The notes under the pieces were generated by a model. The model saw only the letters and a list, made by a program, of their open reading frames with translations, had not been told where the DNA came from and ran no database searches. From positions 1-64,000 of the forward strand of contig RWJK01001798.1 of assembly GCA_004335835.1 (NCBI GenBank): a stretch of DNA of 64,000 bases. The letters run 5' to 3'. Below, piece after piece: positions 60,301-64,000 of the stretch. The stretch's first letter is position 1, and each line of letters opens with the position of its first letter. The translations under genes were made by a program, and so were the position numbers. The DNA comes from Scenedesmus sp. ARA3 (Eukaryota > Chlorophyta > Chlorophyceae > Sphaeropleales > Scenedesmaceae).

Positions 60301-63300
60301 CCTAAGCACTCCTCGCCGACAGTTATGCTGATGCTGTTGGGGCCTTTGGGGATGTTGGAGAGAGCTTTCTGCTTCTGCAGACGCATGTTGCCCCACACCA
60401 GAAGGCCGCTTGCAGGACGCCAGTAGGGGTTCATGAAGCTGAGCACAGCTGTGGAGCCAATGGTGTAGTTCTGCAGTGAAAAGATGCGCACAGTAGACAT
60501 ACAGAAGTTATGCGTCAGCAGGTACTGCTGTAGGGAAAGTCTGCCAATACCAAAACAGCAGCAAAATCCAGTGTTATCACTTGGCTTGCAGGAAAGGGGC
60601 TGACTCTTCGAGGCCCTCAACATCTGCACAAGGCACAGCACCTGACAAACAGCTGCTGCTGCTCTCCCGTGTGGCATGCTCATTACAGCCGCCACCTACC
60701 TGCCTATCCTTCAGGAGACCAAGGTCAGGCAGGAATGCCCAAGGTGCGGCCTCCCAGTCACTCTGGTTCCTACCAATCGGCGTCTCACTGCATGCTGGCT
60801 GTCCATTGACACCCAGCACCTGACTGCCATTTGCATATGACACCGCACACGCCACAAGCTTCAAATCCGCAGCACAAGGCAGCGTGATAGCACACGGCTT
60901 GGCAGTAGCAGGCTTGCCGCTAACAATCTGGCAGCGCTGCGCGCGCAGCTGCGCATTAGCCGAAGCCGAGCAGTTGGCGAGGCTCTCAGAGGTGTTAGGT
61001 TTCAGGTAAACCTCGACTGTAACGCCTTCAAGTTGGCTGCCGTCTTTGTCATTGAGCCAGGTGCGAGCTGACATGATGAAGGGGATGCCTGGTACGTCTG
61101 TGTTGGGGGAACGTGACAGCTCCACGCGCACAGGGCCATTTGCAATCCTGCAGGAGAGCAGTGAAGACACCGTGTCATTAGCAGCTATTGTGGTGACAGC
61201 ACGCATAGCAAGATGTAACCACAATTTGGTACAGCCATCAATAGGTTGCAGGTGACCCATCAAAAACACCTCCTACAAATGGCAACAGTAAACAGCAGCG
61301 CCCCTTACCTGACGGAAGCAGTCTCCCTGATACGCTCCCTTGTACTTTCAATCCTCAAAGCAGATTGCAGCCCTAGGTTTGTACAAATATTGATATGATG
61401 CAGGTGACACTCTAACAAATGGCAACAGTAAACAGCAGCGCCCCTTACCTAACTGCAGCAGTCTCCCTGATGCGTTCCCTCGTAGGTCCAATCCACACAG
61501 CAGTCAAACTCAGCTGGTCGCCCAAGCTGCTAGCATTCTTTGGCGGCAGCTGCCCCAAAGGGATGCTTGCCTCTGCCAGGCCCTTTGCATCTGTTGTTAC
61601 ATTGAAGGCCCCGCTGGCCAGTGGTAATGTCCAGGTTATGTCGATGTTTGCGCCTGACACGTCAGCACCTAGGTAGCTACTGGCCTTGATGAGCACCTTG
61701 ACGGTGCTGCTTGGTGGGGACTGCAGCATAGCATGAAACAACAGGGTTGCAGGCAGCACATGAGCAAAAAAGATATTGGTCCACTGTGACACGTAAGCAC
61801 CAAGGTAGCTGCTGGCCTTGATGAGCACCTTGACTGTGCTGCTTGGCGGGGACTGCAGCATGGAAGTCAACAACAGGAAAGCAGCCAACACATGAGCAAA
61901 GAAGCTTATACTCCAGCACGCGCAGCGCGCATCTGCAACCACTGCATGCAGTGCAGATGCAGAGTTCTGTTTCCCTATCTAGCTATGCGTTTTCAAAATT
62001 TGGGAACCAGGTGTAGCTGCACTCACCCAGTCAGGCACAGTAACGTTGAGCAGCGCTGTTGGTGGCCGTGGGTTGCCGACTGTAAAGGACTCCGACGCAA
62101 CACTGGCGCCATCGTCATCACTGCTGCTGCTGCTGCTTGCCGTAGGTGCTGTGCCGGGCCTCGTCTTTGGCGTGACAAGTGTCAGCGAATATGCTCCGGG
62201 CTTGGCACCAGCAGGAACATCAATGATGGCGTGGAAGCTGCCATATGATGCGTTGATTTTGACCGGAATAACAAGCGGCTTGTCATCTGTTGTGCCAGAG
62301 AAGCTGGGCATGACTGTTACGTTGACCGTGGTCAAACCGACTGGCAGTGCCAGCCTGTCGCCCTTGCCGCTGCGCTCTTGCAGGAAACCTGGAAAGAAGG
62401 TCATACACGCAAGAGCAGCAACAGCAGCAATTGAGTTGACCGCTTCATCATTACTGCTGTTGTATTCTCATTTGCCAGCGAGGCATTGGATGCATCATGG
62501 TGCTGTACAGCAGCTGCTGTGTGCTTCCTGCATAACCCCGACCAGCTGTACAGCAACACCACACTCCACCCCCAACAGCAGCAGCAGCTCCTGCAAGCGA
62601 GGCGCAGGCCGCACCTGGCACATGTTCAAGCTGCCCAAAAAGAAACCCCAGGCACGCCATCCTCGCAGCAGCACTAGCACCTGCAAGCAGGTCCTGAAGT
62701 CGTACCTGTAATGTGCAGCTTGTCACCAGGCATCACAATGCTGCGGTCCATCACCAGCTCCCCGACATACGGGTACTGCAGCGCCTCATCTTCGTAATAT
62801 GACGGCGTTGTTATACTGTTAATAACAAGCGTTCCATGGCCTGTCGCCTCCACAAGACCAGACAGTGTTCCGTAGTTGCCCTGCACCATTGACTTGATGT
62901 TCACAGAGCAAGTGCCATCGCTGCCAGTTGTGCAAAAGGGTCCAGGGACTGGTGCTTCGCCACAGCACTTGTAGAGGGTGAGGGAGACCTTGGCACCAGC
63001 CAGAGGGGTGGCTGCTGGGCTGGTGAGGGTCACGAGGTGTGTGATGTTGCTGCCAACCACAATGGCTGCGAGGCAGGCAGCACAGCAGCAGCAGGAACAA
63101 ATTGACAACAATGTCAGGCGCAGGTGCTGACGGGGTTGATGGCTTTGATAGTTGATCTGTAGATGCAGCAAAAGCTGGCAAGCATGGATGCAGTCAGTGC
63201 CTTGAACGTCTCAAATTGAATCTGTGCCAATGCTATATAGGTTCACGCATGCAAAGGGCTCTGGCCTGTGGCGCTGAACACTTCGCTGAAAACGCAGCCA

Positions 63301-64000
63301 TGATCTGTCAGCCTACTAGCACAGCCACAACGCACAGCACAGCGTGCTACTGCCTTTCCCAGCCCCACTCACATGCATACTGCAGGTCGCTCTGCACCAC
63401 CATCACGCGGTTGCTCAGGCTTTCATACGTTGAGCGTGTGGGTGTGCCCACCAGCTGCACGCCTGGCTTGCCTGACAGCGTGAGCACCTTGGTGGCAGTT
63501 AGCGCGCTGAAGGAGCGGCTGAAGCTCTCAGCTGCAAGGAAACAGCGCAGTAGCACAGCAGCAGCAAAGTTTGACTAACACAGCTTACGCATGCACTACA
63601 CATCAGCTCAGCGCACTGAAGGAGTGGCTGAACCTCTCCCATGCAAGGAAAAACACGGCACATCAGCAGTGGTGCTGACGGTGTTAACCACATGGTTCCA
63701 CTTGCAGCGGTTGAAACACAGTTGCCCTGTTTGGCTGCTGATTTCAAACATGCCCTTGCCTTGACCTCTTACACTCTCCAGCCCGACAAAAACAGCGTCC
63801 TGCAAGCTGCTTACATACCTTCCAGGCTGTGCGGCTGCAGTCGCCGTCCCTACTGCTTGAACACCCCTCACCTGGCGTCCCCAGTGTCTGCACAGTCTGC
63901 TTTGAGTAGTCAGCGGCCAGCACCCGCAGCCCCTTGGCAGGCTTATCAGGGAAAGCCCACACAGACACGCCCTGCGCGTCCCAGTCCTGGCTGCCGTTGC
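54390..64000 (-). CDS. Alpha-2-macroglobulin-like protein with C-terminal EGF-like domain (5' end outside window)
   Basis: Family hallmarks appear in order from the minus-strand 5' side. These are an MG-type segment (GELVMDRSIVMPGDKLHITG, near 62710), further beta domains, VTVVVVDESILALLPYPLP (near 59650) and FTIVQTKTDGSASIRFKSPP (near 58080). Then follow VRRPISLTASTPQSVRVGDD, a helical region (SWAVWLAEQAQQ) and a bacterial YfaS-like end (GLWVERVI, VTVQLTTPDALQSGVVVEVL, FVLPPVKAYSV). The C-terminus is EGF-like (CPGNCSSNGVCNLLSGACLC, then NAGFTGASC). Such proteins trap or regulate proteases, or recognise surfaces, outside the cell. I see no thioester motif (CxEQ) where it would be expected. 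Exons lie near 64000-63871, 63531-63373, 63065-62707, 62393-62027, 61722-61449, 61149-60700, 60475-59975, 59707-59607, 59297-59128, 58515-58340, 58152-57380, 57160-56640 and 55890-54390. Confidence 0.88.
55985..56150 (-). repeat. A2M-like gene: acceptor-side echoes of the YMDFEELSWG exon (two copies)
   Basis: GTACATGGACTTTGAGGAGC and following bases, preceded by a CAG acceptor, occur at about 55890 (intact), 56018 and 56146. The period is 128 bases. Confidence 0.92.
56465..56560 (-). repeat. A2M-like gene: donor-side echo of the AYYGVKPANM exon
   Basis: The exon end AYYGVKPANM plus donor GTGAGT (near 56640) is repeated as AYYGGKPANM plus GTAAGT near 56465, together with about 70 bases of upstream exon. 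Confidence 0.92.
58650..59065 (-). repeat. A2M-like gene: donor-side echoes of the LDPWLPLVTTVTPSAV exon
   Basis: The intact exon ends at 59128 with donor GTGAGT. Copies of LDPWLPLVTTVTPSA lie near 59060-59010 (donor GTGAGT kept), 58920-58876 (GTGAAT) and 58800-58758 (GTGACT), with a fragment near 58690-58665. Spacing is 115-135 bases and donor quality falls with distance. Confidence 0.92.
59365..59425 (-). repeat. A2M-like gene: acceptor-side echo of the DVPAGLVAYPYVSSY exon
   Basis: DVPAGLVGYPYASSYIK lies upstream in transcript order of the intact DVPAGLVAYPYVSSYIK (near 59297). Confidence 0.9.
61265..61345 (-). repeat. A2M-like gene: donor-side echo of the TRERIRETAAVR exon
   Basis: The exon end (TRERIRETAAVR, donor GTAAGG, near 61449) is repeated as TRERIRETASVR with the same donor and about 35 bases of the following intron. 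The period is about 140 bases. Confidence 0.92.
61775..61865 (-). repeat. A2M-like gene: acceptor-side echo of the SPPSSTVKVLIKASS exon
   Basis: SPPSSTVKVLIKASSYLGAY precedes the intact SPPSSTVKVLIKASSYLGAD (start near 61722) by about 135 bases, with the same CTGCAG acceptor. Confidence 0.93.
63590..63650 (-). repeat. A2M-like gene: acceptor-side echo of the SFSRSFSALT exon
   Basis: ERFSHSFSALS, preceded by a TTTCCTTGCA acceptor region, repeats the start of the exon near 63531 (ESFSRSFSALT) about 110 bases upstream in transcript order. Confidence 0.8.

Overview
The window looks like nuclear DNA of a green alga, most likely a chlorophycean (Chlamydomonadales or Sphaeropleales). This is inferred from spliced genes with GT..AG introns, dense CAG/CTG repeats read as Gln, Ala, Ser or Leu runs, a Ser-Pro repeat wall-type protein, a MYND-finger protein, a polycystin channel and possible TGTAA polyadenylation signals. 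There is no bacterial or organellar organisation, no tRNA or rRNA gene, and no mobile element that I can name.

Layout: 1-4454 (+) is the 3' part of a TAF6 gene (TFIID/SAGA subunit). 5068-9917 (+) is a MYND zinc-finger gene, followed by an inverted, truncated paralogue at 10481-10930 (-). 12578-16745 (+) is a cleanly spliced nine-exon gene for a secreted Ser-Pro-rich pectate-lyase-like beta-helix protein. 19707-33856 (-) is a large polycystin (PKD2-type) cation-channel gene whose first exon encodes MGCVNS, a likely acylation motif. 36876 to about 43400 (-) encodes a large secreted protein made of repeated beta-sandwich-like modules. 46751-48177 (+) is a two-exon secreted Cys-rich protein. 50882-53296 (+) is a coiled-coil gene. 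54390 to beyond 64000 (-) is a large alpha-2-macroglobulin-like protein with a C-terminal EGF-like domain. Four of the eight main genes encode predicted extracellular proteins.

The most striking feature is not a gene. Introns of TAF6, the polycystin, the alpha-2-macroglobulin-like gene and the modular secreted gene hold decayed tandem copies ('echoes') of the adjoining exon edges, each including the splice junction. Copies of an upstream exon's end, with its donor, sit in the 5' part of the intron. Copies of a downstream exon's start, with its acceptor, sit in the 3' part. Units are mostly about 110-155 bp and occur up to six times. Phase-consistent gene models can still be built by picking one intact copy at each junction; I verified this base by base for TAF6, the pectate-lyase-like gene and the 5' part of the polycystin. 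The pectate-lyase-like gene has no such echoes.
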